Shown here piece by piece: positions 1-5,702 of a stretch of DNA of 11,405 bases. The position numbers and the translations under genes were made by a program. The notes below the pieces were generated by a model. That model was not told where the DNA came from. It worked only from the letters and a program-made list of their open reading frames with translations, and searched no databases. Position 1 is the stretch's first letter, and the number at the start of each line of letters is the position of its first letter. This stretch comes from an uncultured Campylobacter sp. (GTDB lineage Bacteria; Campylobacterota; Campylobacteria; Campylobacterales; Campylobacteraceae): assembly GCF_937981295.1 (NCBI RefSeq), contig NZ_CALJPC010000065.1:1-11405 (forward strand). Reading direction: 5' to 3'.

Positions 1-47
1 CGCTTTTGTAGAGGCCTTTTTAATTCCTCAAGCCTACTTTGATCCAT
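1..47 (-). CDS. 5' end of a gene paralogous to the membrane protein gene after uvrA (partial)
   Basis: Only the first 15 complete codons are inside the window; the gene runs off the left edge. It begins with ATG at 47-45 and reads MDQSRLEELKRPLQK. The gene at 9807 on the plus strand starts MDQSRLEELKRLLQK. At the DNA level 44 of 47 bases agree, so the two are recent copies of one another. A GGCGG-type ribosome binding site sits just before the ATG, similar to the GGGGGCAAG before the other copy. By analogy the full product is expected to be a multi-helix membrane protein with a variable N-terminal repeat region, but nothing beyond the first codons can be seen. The start is well supported because the identity covers the whole visible reading frame and both copies have a plausible ribosome binding site. 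Confidence 0.7.
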   Translation of the reverse strand, partial: MDQSRLEELKRPLQK

Positions 48-76
48 TTGCCGCCTTTAAATTTGATAGACGCGCC

Positions 77-84
77 ATTTTATA
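77..84 (-). promoter_or_regulatory. Candidate -10 box for the partial gene at 1-47
   Basis: On the minus strand this reads TATAAAAT and ends 29 nt before the ATG at 47, a spacing close to that of the uvrA promoter in this window. No -35 element is evident, which is usual for Campylobacter sigma-70 promoters. It is flanked by two copies of TGGCGC in the same orientation. The call rests on motif and position only. Confidence 0.4.
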
Positions 85-147
85 GCGCCACCGCTTAAAG
101 CTCATTAAATTTTACCGCTCGCCCGCTATGCGCCGTTTGATCAAAAT

Positions 148-1152
148 TTAGTCCTCATATCTTTGCAGCGATTTTTTATATGTTTTCGCCGCCGCGCAGC
201 CTACGCTCAAATATACCTCAAACTCCTCGCTAGTAAGCCTACGCGGCTCATTCGCAAGCTTCGCCGCACCCGCTGCACCGCTTGGCATATTTGCGTCCAG
301 ATTCGCTTCATTTACGATCTCACCTCGTCGGATTCGGTTGCTAAAGCCCGCTGCACGCGCTATTTGCGGCACACGCCGTAGCGAAAAATTTAAATTTCGC
401 GTTTGCAGATTTAAAATTTTACCCATGCATTTGCGCGGACCCGCGATAAAATCGCCATTTTGTATAAGCGTGGCGGCAGAGCCGAGCGGACCGCTCTCCG
501 CCAAGCCGTGCAAGTTGTCTGCCGAGCCAGGCAAGTAGGCCGTCGAACCCGGTAAGCCGCCCGCCAAAAGCTCTGCGCCGCTTATGACGCGCAGGCTTCG
601 CACCAAAATCCCGCCGCCGCTTTGCGGGACGCTGCGAAACGAAATGTCAAAGCCGAAATTGTGAAAAAATATCTCGCCCGCCCGCGACGTGCGCTTGTAG
701 GTGTTTCGATCCGCGCCCGTAAAATACGCCTCGATCTCCGCGAAGGCGAATTCCGCGCCGCTTACGCAAAGGATGTTATTTTGCAGCAGATCGCGCATGA
801 AATTTTCGATCTTTGCCTGCGCTCGCTCTGCATTAAACTGCGCCTGCGGCGGATGGGCACTTAGCCCTGCCTGCGATGGACGGACGTTAAATTTTAAATG
901 TGCTTGCTCGGCGTCAAACGGCGGCTTGGCATTAAATTTTAAAATTTCATCTTGCTGCGCGCCGCTAAAATATGACTGTCCGCCGCAAAATTCCACGTCG
1001 TCTTGTGATTTTAAGGGCTTGTCCTTATTCCTGTCTCTCGCGCTTCCTGCAAGTTTATGATTTTTTGAAGCGAGCTTTGAGCCCGCCGAAATTCCAAACT
1101 CCGCTGCGTCGATTTTTGAGAAAAATTTTTCTAAATTTTCATCGCCCAGCAT
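148..1152 (-). CDS. Protein with a 3-methyladenine DNA glycosylase (AAG/Mpg)-like core and a long low-complexity N-terminus
   Basis: A 334-residue protein with no signal peptide or membrane segment, probably cytoplasmic. Residues 1-110 are low complexity with repeats of the type LKFNA/LKFNV/AQFNA. The ordered part starts near residue 113. It shows FAEIEAYF (137-144), FFH..G.DI (162-170), GGGILVRSL (179-187), GPRKCMGKIL (238-247) and a basic C-terminal stretch. In the AAG/Mpg glycosylases ETEAY carries the catalytic Glu, a VLLRAL-type strand carries a conserved Arg, and a GPGKL motif follows. The match here is in motif order only, so E141 and R185 are inferred counterparts. The ATG overlaps the stop of the upstream gene by 14 nt (ATGCTGGGCGATGA) and is preceded by GGAAGAG, which suggests translational coupling. 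It is the last gene of the run. It could instead be a catalytically unrelated family; the fold call is tentative, the gene itself is likely real. Confidence 0.5.
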   Translation of the reverse strand: MLGDENLEKFFSKIDAAEFGISAGSKLASKNHKLAGSARDRNKDKPLKSQDDVEFCGGQSYFSGAQQDEILKFNAKPPFDAEQAHLKFNVRPSQAGLSAHPPQAQFNAERAQAKIENFMRDLLQNNILCVSGAEFAFAEIEAYFTGADRNTYKRTSRAGEIFFHNFGFDISFRSVPQSGGGILVRSLRVISGAELLAGGLPGSTAYLPGSADNLHGLAESGPLGSAATLIQNGDFIAGPRKCMGKILNLQTRNLNFSLRRVPQIARAAGFSNRIRRGEIVNEANLDANMPSGAAGAAKLANEPRRLTSEEFEVYLSVGCAAAKTYKKSLQRYED

Positions 1153-1651
1153 TTTGCTCTTCCGTAGAATTTCCTTCGTGCTTTATCGAGCTCGCCTTGT
1201 TGCCCATAGTGTCGGATTCGCCGTTGTTTGCCTCGACGCGCGTTAAATTTCCGCCGTCCGTTGCGTTCGTATCGTCTCGCGCTAAATTACCGCCGCCGCT
1301 CGTCGTATTTGTTTCGCCGCCTTTAAAATTTGGAGCTTCGCAACGATCTACACCTAAACGCTCGAAATAATATCTTTCTCGCTCACCTAAGTTTTCCACT
1401 CCCCTTTCGCATACGCGCTTGATATACGCCTTGCTAGGGTATCTAAGCCGATTGAGCGCCAATTCACTACCTGCGTCTGCGCGCTTTATTAGCCTAGCGA
1501 TGCAGGCGTCATCCTCTTCACTATTTGCGATATAATCCCATATGCCGCAGTATCTATCGCCGCCCAGCGTCGTAATCAAAAAATAAACCCAAAGCAGGAT
1601 TATGGCGATCGATATGCTTCCTTTTATTTTTAAAGATCTCTTTTTTACCAT
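1139..1651 (-). CDS. Membrane-anchored four-cysteine protein with sequon-rich tail, tandem copy C
   Basis: A 170-residue protein of a family I do not recognise, and the third of three tandem paralogues. A lysine/arginine-rich start (residues 1-10) precedes a hydrophobic segment at 12-29, predicting an N-in, C-out single-pass protein facing the periplasm. The conserved domain follows, with cysteines at 35, 50, 81 and 104, the block EEDDACIARLIKRADAG, and GERERYYFE. The tail from about 107 is hydrophilic, Gly/Asn/Thr-rich, and contains three sites fitting D/E-X-N-X-S/T (N115, N129, N161). A fourth NLT (N135) lacks the acidic residue at -2. The start ATG at 1651 has AAGGA 6 nt upstream. The 3' end overlaps the next gene by 14 nt and is nearly identical to the 3' end of copy B. 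There is no lipobox and no clear signal peptidase I site, so a signal anchor is more likely than secretion. Confidence 0.8.
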   Translation of the reverse strand: MVKKRSLKIKGSISIAIILLWVYFLITTLGGDRYCGIWDYIANSEEDDACIARLIKRADAGSELALNRLRYPSKAYIKRVCERGVENLGERERYYFERLGVDRCEAPNFKGGETNTTSGGGNLARDDTNATDGGNLTRVEANNGESDTMGNKASSIKHEGNSTEEQNAGR

Positions 1652-1686
1652 GTTTTTCCTTGAGTAATAAATTTTAACTCATTTTT

Positions 1687-1752
1687 TCATAAATTTGACC
1701 AACGACATAAATTTACGATATTGTCCTCAAGGCTAATCTTATCGCCCAGCAT
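1687..1752 (-). other. Orphan duplicate of the downstream gene's start, left after copy B
   Basis: After copy B, the sequence ATGCTGGGCGATAAG overlaps its stop codon exactly as the start of the glycosylase-like gene overlaps the stop of copy C. Here it opens only a 21-codon frame (MLGDKISLED..., ending at TGA 1689-1687) that leads nowhere. The real gene starts MLGDENLEKFF. This looks like a junction relic of the duplication that produced copies B and C: the repeat unit carried the first few codons of the following gene. It is probably non-functional. The rest of the 87-bp gap to copy C is AT-rich and may hold a promoter, with no clear box. Confidence 0.5.
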
Positions 1753-2278
1753 TTTGCTCTTCCGTAGAATTTCCTTCGCACTTTATCGAGCTCGCCTTGT
1801 TGCCCATAGTGTCGGATTCGCCGTTGTTTGCCTCGGCACGCGTTAAATTTCTCTCGCCGTCCGTCGCGTTCATATCACCTCGCACTAAATTACCGCCGCT
1901 CGTCGTATTTGCTTCGCCGTCTTTTGATTTGAGCGTTTTAAAGCCCCAAATCTCGCAGCGATCTCCACTAAAGCCTTGGAAATAATATCTCTCGCGCTCG
2001 CTCAAGTTTTCTACCCCCTTTTCGCATGTGCGCTTGATATATGTCTGGCTCGGATACATTAGCCGATTTACCGCATGGTCATCGCCGGCATCCGCGCGCT
2101 TTATCAGCTTGGCTATACAGGCATCATCCTCTTCGCCCTTGTTGTTTAAAAAAGATTCCCAAATGTTGCAATACGCGCCACTGCTGTTTATATATAGGGC
2201 ACACAGAATAACAACTCCTACGATTAACAAAAAAATTTGACTTTTACTAGCTTTCAATTTCGCTTTATCGCCCGGCAT
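1739..2278 (-). CDS. Membrane-anchored four-cysteine protein with sequon-rich tail, tandem copy B
   Basis: A 179-residue paralogue of the genes on either side. A lysine-rich N-terminus (residues 1-12) is followed by a hydrophobic anchor at about 14-30. The predicted periplasmic domain has cysteines at 37, 54, 85 and 108, with the same 31- and 23-residue spacings between the last three as in copies A and C. It carries EEDDACIAKLIKRADAG and SERERYYF. The tail has four D/E-X-N-X-S/T sites: N124, N137, N144 and N170, the most of the three. An extra cysteine lies at 26 in the anchor and another at 167 in the tail. The ATG at 2278 overlaps the stop of copy A by 14 nt and is preceded by GGGAGGATTAG, a strong ribosome binding site. 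The segment ACIAKLIKRADAGDDHAVNRL faintly resembles a Sel1-type helical hairpin, but I would not assign a family from that. Confidence 0.8.
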   Translation of the reverse strand: MPGDKAKLKASKSQIFLLIVGVVILCALYINSSGAYCNIWESFLNNKGEEDDACIAKLIKRADAGDDHAVNRLMYPSQTYIKRTCEKGVENLSERERYYFQGFSGDRCEIWGFKTLKSKDGEANTTSGGNLVRGDMNATDGERNLTRAEANNGESDTMGNKASSIKCEGNSTEEQNAGR

Positions 2279-2750
2279 CTAATCCTCCCGTAGAATTTAT
2301 ATCGCGTTTGATCACGCCTGTTGCATTGTGGATTGTATCCATACCTTTGCGCGTTAAATTTCCCTCGCCGTTCGTTGCGTTCGCTTCGCCGCTCGTCGTA
2401 CCTGCCTCGCCGCCTTGTGACTTGGGCGTTTTAAAGCCCCAAGCTTCGCAGCGATTTTGGATGTAGAGCTCAAAATAATATCTTTCGCGCTCACCCAAGC
2501 TTTCCACTCCCTTTTCGCACACACGCTTCATATACGCCTCGTGCGGATATCTTAGCCGATTTGCCGCATATATATTACCCGCGTCCGCTCGCTTTATCAG
2601 CTTGGCGATGCAAGCGTCATCTTCCTCATCATGCCTGCCTGAAAAAAATTCTCTCGCGCTACAATACCCGCCGCTACCGCTTATAAACGCGGCATAAATA
2701 ATAAGAAGCGTCACAGCTAGCACAAAAACATGACTTTTACCGATTTTCAA
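2265..2750 (-). CDS. Membrane-anchored four-cysteine protein with sequon-rich tail, tandem copy A
   Basis: A 161-residue paralogue, the first of the tandem set and the most divergent in its tail. It starts with TTG (2750-2748) inside the end of the dehydrogenase gene, overlapping it by 14 nt, with GAAGGGGGC as ribosome binding site. A hydrophobic segment at about 8-23 is followed by the conserved domain with cysteines at 30, 47, 78 and 101, DEEDDACIAKLIKRADAG and GERERYYFE. The tail holds D/E-X-N-X-S/T sites at N124, N131 and N152. NAT at N142 lacks the acidic residue. GEAGTTSG at 114-121 looks like a site lost by an Asn-to-Gly change, because the other copies read GEANTTSG and GETNTTSG. The function is unknown. 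The fixed cysteine spacing (17/31/23) suggests two periplasmic disulfides, which is an inference. Confidence 0.78.
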   Translation of the reverse strand: MKIGKSHVFVLAVTLLIIYAAFISGSGGYCSAREFFSGRHDEEDDACIAKLIKRADAGNIYAANRLRYPHEAYMKRVCEKGVESLGERERYYFELYIQNRCEAWGFKTPKSQGGEAGTTSGEANATNGEGNLTRKGMDTIHNATGVIKRDINSTGGLDAGR

Positions 2751-3405
2751 GTTCGCCCCCTTCGCGATTAAATTTTGATTTTTTCCGCAGATTTACGATT
2801 TGCGGGCGGATCGTAAACTCGCTCACGTTGGACTTCGTGCGCAGAATTTGCAGCGTAAAATTTGCAATCTCCCCCGCATCCACGAAGCTTGCCTCATCAT
2901 CTGCAGGCTCAAAGCTCAAATCCTCGTAAAAGGGCGTTTTGGTGATGTCCGGATTGATGCAGCTTACTCTGATCTGCTTGCGCGCCTCCTCGAAAAGGCA
3001 GAGCAGAAACGCCCGCAGCCCCGCCTTACTCGCGCTATAAACCGCGCTAAATCGGCTCGCTCGTAGCGCCTCGATCGAGCTAATGCCGATGATGTGGGCA
3101 CGGTTGCGTTTTAAATTCGGCAAAAGCGTGCGCGTGATGATGATGTTTGCAGCAAGATTTACGTTTAAAATTTTTAAAATTTCACTCTCGCTCATCGCTT
3201 CAAGCGGCGCAAATTTCGCCGTGCCCGCGCATAAAATCAGCGCGTCAATACCTTGCGCCGCAGCCAGCGCGCGGCACTCCTTCGCTAGCGCGTCCAGATC
3301 TTCGAAGCGCGAGGCTAGCGTTAAAATTTCATAGCCGTTTTGCCGCAGAAGCTTCGCAACCGCGCTGCCGATACCGCCGCTTGCGCCCGTGATCAATGCT
3401 TTCAT
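2737..3405 (-). CDS. Short-chain dehydrogenase/reductase
   Basis: A 222-residue classical short-chain dehydrogenase/reductase, expected to be a cytoplasmic NAD(P)-dependent oxidoreductase. Visible motifs are the cofactor-binding TGASGGIG (residues 6-13), CAG in place of the usual NAG (59-61), N83 in NVN, the catalytic serine in ISS (109-110), and YxxxK as Y123 and K127. The segment after the catalytic lysine is followed by NPDITKT (151-157), matching the PG/PD-xx-x-T cofactor loop. The substrate cannot be read from the sequence. The ATG at 3405 has AAAGGAG 8 nt upstream. It is the first gene of the minus-strand run ending at 148, and its stop codon overlaps the next gene by 14 nt. The length is slightly short for the family (about 240-250), with a charged C-terminus (RKKSKFNREGGELENR) lacking the usual final strand motif. 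Confidence 0.87.
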   Translation of the reverse strand: MKALITGASGGIGSAVAKLLRQNGYEILTLASRFEDLDALAKECRALAAAQGIDALILCAGTAKFAPLEAMSESEILKILNVNLAANIIITRTLLPNLKRNRAHIIGISSIEALRASRFSAVYSASKAGLRAFLLCLFEEARKQIRVSCINPDITKTPFYEDLSFEPADDEASFVDAGEIANFTLQILRTKSNVSEFTIRPQIVNLRKKSKFNREGGELENR

Positions 3406-3770
3406 CTTTTCTCCTTTAAATTTTTATGCCGCTTCGGCGCGTTAAATTTAGAGCGTCATGTAAATTTTGCTGCGCTAAATTTTCTTTGCTCGCCGCGTTT
3501 GCCGCTAAATTTACGCGGATTATTTAAACTGCGCCGCGACTTTGCCGGGTAAAATTTTAAATTTAGCCCGCGGACGTTTGCTGCGCGAGCGTTTTGTAAA
3601 ATTTCATCGCCGCTTGCTGTGCCCGCCCCCGCACGATTTATAAAATTTAATTTTATAAAGCCGGATACGGCGCTAAATTTTAACCGCTCGCTCGCCGCAA
3701 ATTTCGCGCCGTATCCTCGGCGCCGCATGCGAGCCAGCACAGGCCGCGACATCTGCGGCAAACAGCGCGT
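3406..3770. other. Gene-free interval saturated with AAATTT
   Basis: These 365 bp separate the lyase-family gene from the dehydrogenase gene. I see no convincing gene. The longest open frame (3456-3761, minus) needs a TTG start without a ribosome binding site and encodes only Lys/Phe/Arg/Ala-rich low-complexity sequence. The hexamer AAATTT occurs 11 times here, often as GCTAAATTT or GTTAAATTT, against roughly 0.2 expected by chance at this base composition. The right end carries a hairpin at 3763-3779 that may end the upstream transcript. The left end carries the ribosome binding site of the dehydrogenase gene, with the AT-rich stretch GCATAAAAATTT before it as a possible promoter. Confidence 0.6.
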
Positions 3771-3779
3771 CTAGCGCTG
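3763..3779 (-). terminator. Possible weak terminator after the lyase-family gene
   Basis: On the minus strand CAGCGC, a 5-nt loop TAGAC, and GCGCTG form a perfect 6-bp GC-rich stem that overlaps the stop codon of the radical SAM gene. Only TTT follows, so this would be a weak intrinsic terminator. Confidence 0.35.
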
Positions 3780-5045
3780 CCTTATCTTCGCAAAATACGC
3801 CGCCTTCATCGCCTCCTCAAACGCGTCATTGCTTTCGTACTCGTGTCCCAAAACCTCGCGCCACAGGCCCGCATCCTCCATGCAGAGGTAGAAAAACACC
3901 CGCTCGCGCCACGGCGAGAGCGCGTCCGCGGCAAATTTAAAAAGCTCGCGCTTGATCTGCAGCGGGTAGGACAGCTTGCCGTTCGCGTCCACAAGGGGCA
4001 TCTGCAGAATTTTGCTCCGCAGCCCGCGCGAGCGCAGCTTTTTTACGACGGGCTTGATGAAGGTAAGCGTGCCGAGCGAGATCATCGCGACGCCGCTTGG
4101 ATCAAAGCTGCGCAGCAGCCGCTCAAAAAGCGCGCCATAATCGCTTTGCCACCCTTCGTACCAAACCATCGGGTGGAGGTGAAAGCCCACCAAAATGCCG
4201 CGCGCCGCAAGCGCTTCTGCCGCCGCCAGCCGCGCATCCAAGCTCGCGCTTAGATGCTCCTCGTTCGCTATGATCGCGGGCGTATTTAGCGAAAAGGTGA
4301 CGATGAGATTGCGCGGGATCTCGCGCTGCAGGAAAAACTTAATATTGTTCGACTTGCTTTTAAGCTCCAAAATCACGTTTTGATGCCGCGCCGCGAAGTC
4401 CGTTAGCGCGCTTAAAATGCCGAAGCGATCGCCCCACATGAGCGAGTCGGAGCTCTGCCCCGTGCCGATGTGGTAGCTGCGCGCGGGATCGAGCCGCAGG
4501 CGCGCTAAATTTGCCGCAAAATTCTCGTCAAAGCCGATTTTCCCCTGCTTGTAAAAGGAGCCGATCGCGCAATAGGAGCAGTCAAAACCGCACGAATTAA
4601 CCGCATCGAGCGTCAGCAGATTGCAGCAGCGCGTGTTTTCGCTCGCGACCGGACAGCGGCCTAAAGCGATACGGTCTGCGCGAAAGGAGGAGATTTCAAA
4701 TTTTTTCGGCGCGTAATCGCTTTTGAAGCTCGCGTACGAATGCGGGCGCGACTTAAGCTCAAGCCAGGCCTCGCGCACGAAATTAAAAATTTGCTCGCCG
4801 CTTGGAACTTTCCCTGTTTTATTAAATTTGGCTTTATTAAAATTTAGCCCGCACAGCTCGCTTGTAAGCAGCTCATAAACGGGAGCTTCGTCCCACGCCT
4901 CAAAATCGCTCGCGAACTCCGCAAGCTGCTTTTTTTGCTGAAATGAAAAGTGAAATTTATCAAATAGCGCGCCCAAAAACGCGCTCGATCGCTCGCTCAG
5001 ATTCACGCCAAACTGCGCGCCTAGCTCCTTTTTCGCCTCCGTCAT
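3771..5045 (-). CDS. Radical SAM protein of the spore photoproduct lyase family
   Basis: A 424-residue protein. The radical SAM cluster motif is CGFDCSYC (C152, C156, C159), in the setting CNLLTLDAVNSCGFDCSYCA typical of the spore photoproduct lyase (SplB) family. Further family-like stretches are GTGQSSDSLMW, LELKSKS and VTFSLNT. Residues 1-120 form an extra N-terminal region compared with the roughly 340-residue Bacillus enzyme. In Bacillus SplB a cysteine about 43 residues after the cluster motif donates hydrogen to the repaired thymine. Here no cysteine occurs between C159 and the YLCMED segment near the C-terminus. Together with a non-sporulating host, this argues for a different reaction. 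C140 and C141 lie just before the cluster motif. The ATG at 5045 has GGAG at good spacing, and a TATAAT lies 29 nt upstream, so it may be transcribed separately from the genes before it. Confidence 0.85.
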   Translation of the reverse strand: MTEAKKELGAQFGVNLSERSSAFLGALFDKFHFSFQQKKQLAEFASDFEAWDEAPVYELLTSELCGLNFNKAKFNKTGKVPSGEQIFNFVREAWLELKSRPHSYASFKSDYAPKKFEISSFRADRIALGRCPVASENTRCCNLLTLDAVNSCGFDCSYCAIGSFYKQGKIGFDENFAANLARLRLDPARSYHIGTGQSSDSLMWGDRFGILSALTDFAARHQNVILELKSKSNNIKFFLQREIPRNLIVTFSLNTPAIIANEEHLSASLDARLAAAEALAARGILVGFHLHPMVWYEGWQSDYGALFERLLRSFDPSGVAMISLGTLTFIKPVVKKLRSRGLRSKILQMPLVDANGKLSYPLQIKRELFKFAADALSPWRERVFFYLCMEDAGLWREVLGHEYESNDAFEEAMKAAYFAKIRQR

Positions 5046-5073
5046 CTTGCTCCGCTTCGTTTAAATTTTGCAA

Positions 5074-5079
5074 ATTATA
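5074..5079 (-). promoter_or_regulatory. Candidate -10 box for the lyase-family gene
   Basis: A perfect TATAAT on the minus strand, 28 nt before the ATG at 5045, within the 73-nt gap after the membrane protein gene. No convincing -35. The stop of the upstream gene sits in a short AT-rich inverted repeat (CTGAAA...TTTCAG) without a T-tract, so termination there is unclear. Confidence 0.5.
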
Positions 5080-5118
5080 CTTAAATTTCGCGCGCCGTCA
5101 CTGAAAATCGTTGAAATT

Positions 5119-5598
5119 TCAGATCGCGCCGCAGAATAGTCGCTCGAAATAGAAGGCGTAAGCTAGCGTAATAGCGACATTTAGGATCAAAATTCCGCTG
5201 AGTGCGAACTTTTGCGGGATTTTTTTGACGCCCGTTCGGTAGTAATACGGCAGGGCACAGAAAAACGCGGGCAGCACGAGCAGAGCAATACCTAGCGGTA
5301 TGCCCGCACCGCCCACGCCTATCTCGGCACTGCGCACAAACTGCGCCATGGCGGGGAATTTATGAATGGCGAATATGGTCGCCGCAAAAAGTAGCTGCAC
5401 GCAGATGCAGTAAAATAGGTAGCGCACACCTATTAGGGCATCTTTTAGCCATAGCCCGATACAGAAAAATACTAGCAAAAGAGCTAAAAAGACCAACAAG
5501 GGCGGATCCGCGAACATATCCGCCACGGCATACGCGCAGGCCGCGACGCACGCGCACGTCAAGAGGGCGAAACATAGATAAGAGCCTTTTATTTTCAT
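5119..5598 (-). CDS. Five-helix integral membrane protein of unknown function
   Basis: A 159-residue, almost entirely hydrophobic protein. Predicted membrane segments are at about 7-27, 33-51, 57-78, 95-120 and 131-152, with basic stretches around RTGVKKIPQK (121-130). It is rich in cysteine for its size (C9, C15, C17, C21, C46, C64, C66, C114, C156), mostly inside predicted helices. I do not recognise a family or active-site motif. The ATG at 5598 overlaps the stop codon of the 33-codon gene before it by 4 nt (ATGA), a layout typical of translational coupling, and AGGAG lies within that small gene at proper spacing. The genes on either side are the phosphorylase-like protein and the lyase-family radical SAM protein. 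A transport or accessory role for them would be a guess. Confidence 0.8.
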   Translation of the reverse strand: MKIKGSYLCFALLTCACVAACAYAVADMFADPPLLVFLALLLVFFCIGLWLKDALIGVRYLFYCICVQLLFAATIFAIHKFPAMAQFVRSAEIGVGGAGIPLGIALLVLPAFFCALPYYYRTGVKKIPQKFALSGILILNVAITLAYAFYFERLFCGAI

Positions 5599-5696
5599 CG
5601 TTTCTCCTGCGACTTTGCAATACCTTCAAATTTCGCGACGTATTTGGCGTATGAAGCCAAAATTTCATCCCTCGGCTCGGTTTTTTGCGTACGCAT
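5595..5696 (-). CDS. 33-residue small protein, coupled to the membrane protein gene
   Basis: A short frame starting with ATG at 5696, 6 nt after the stop of the phosphorylase-like gene, and ending in TGA that overlaps the next ATG as ATGA. The product begins MRTQKTEPRDEILASYAKYV and continues AKFEGIAKSQEKR. It is charged, free of cysteine, and predicted to be largely one amphipathic helix from about residue 9. The frame exactly fills the gap between two genes and ends in a 4-nt overlap, which favours a real gene over chance. No strong ribosome binding site precedes it; AAAGGGC lies about 16 nt upstream, so translation may depend on the upstream gene. An alternative ATG 4 nt earlier (5700) opens only 11 codons in another frame. 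It could be a leader peptide for the membrane protein rather than a protein with its own job. Confidence 0.55.
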   Translation of the reverse strand: MRTQKTEPRDEILASYAKYVAKFEGIAKSQEKR

Positions 5697-5702
5697 CCAT
5701 AG

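Noticed and set aside
148..1152. Several plus-strand frames of 66-132 codons opposite the glycosylase-like gene and the tandem copies
   Set aside because: They lack ribosome binding sites, are Arg/Cys/Pro-rich antisense reflections, and lie opposite frames with clear motifs and overlaps.
2265..2750. Lipoprotein signal in the tandem membrane proteins because a cysteine follows the hydrophobic segment
   Set aside because: The residues before the cysteine (GSGGYC, SSGAYC, GGDRYC) do not fit a lipobox; the same cysteine is one of four conserved at fixed spacing and is more likely in a disulfide.
3456..3761. 101-codon open frame on the minus strand after the lyase-family gene
   Set aside because: It needs a TTG start without a ribosome binding site, and its product is low-complexity Lys/Arg/Phe/Ala sequence explained by the AAATTT-rich DNA.
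5360..5668. 102-codon minus-strand frame beginning MKFWLHTPN
   Set aside because: It overlaps the well-supported membrane protein gene out of frame, and its product has no protein-like features.
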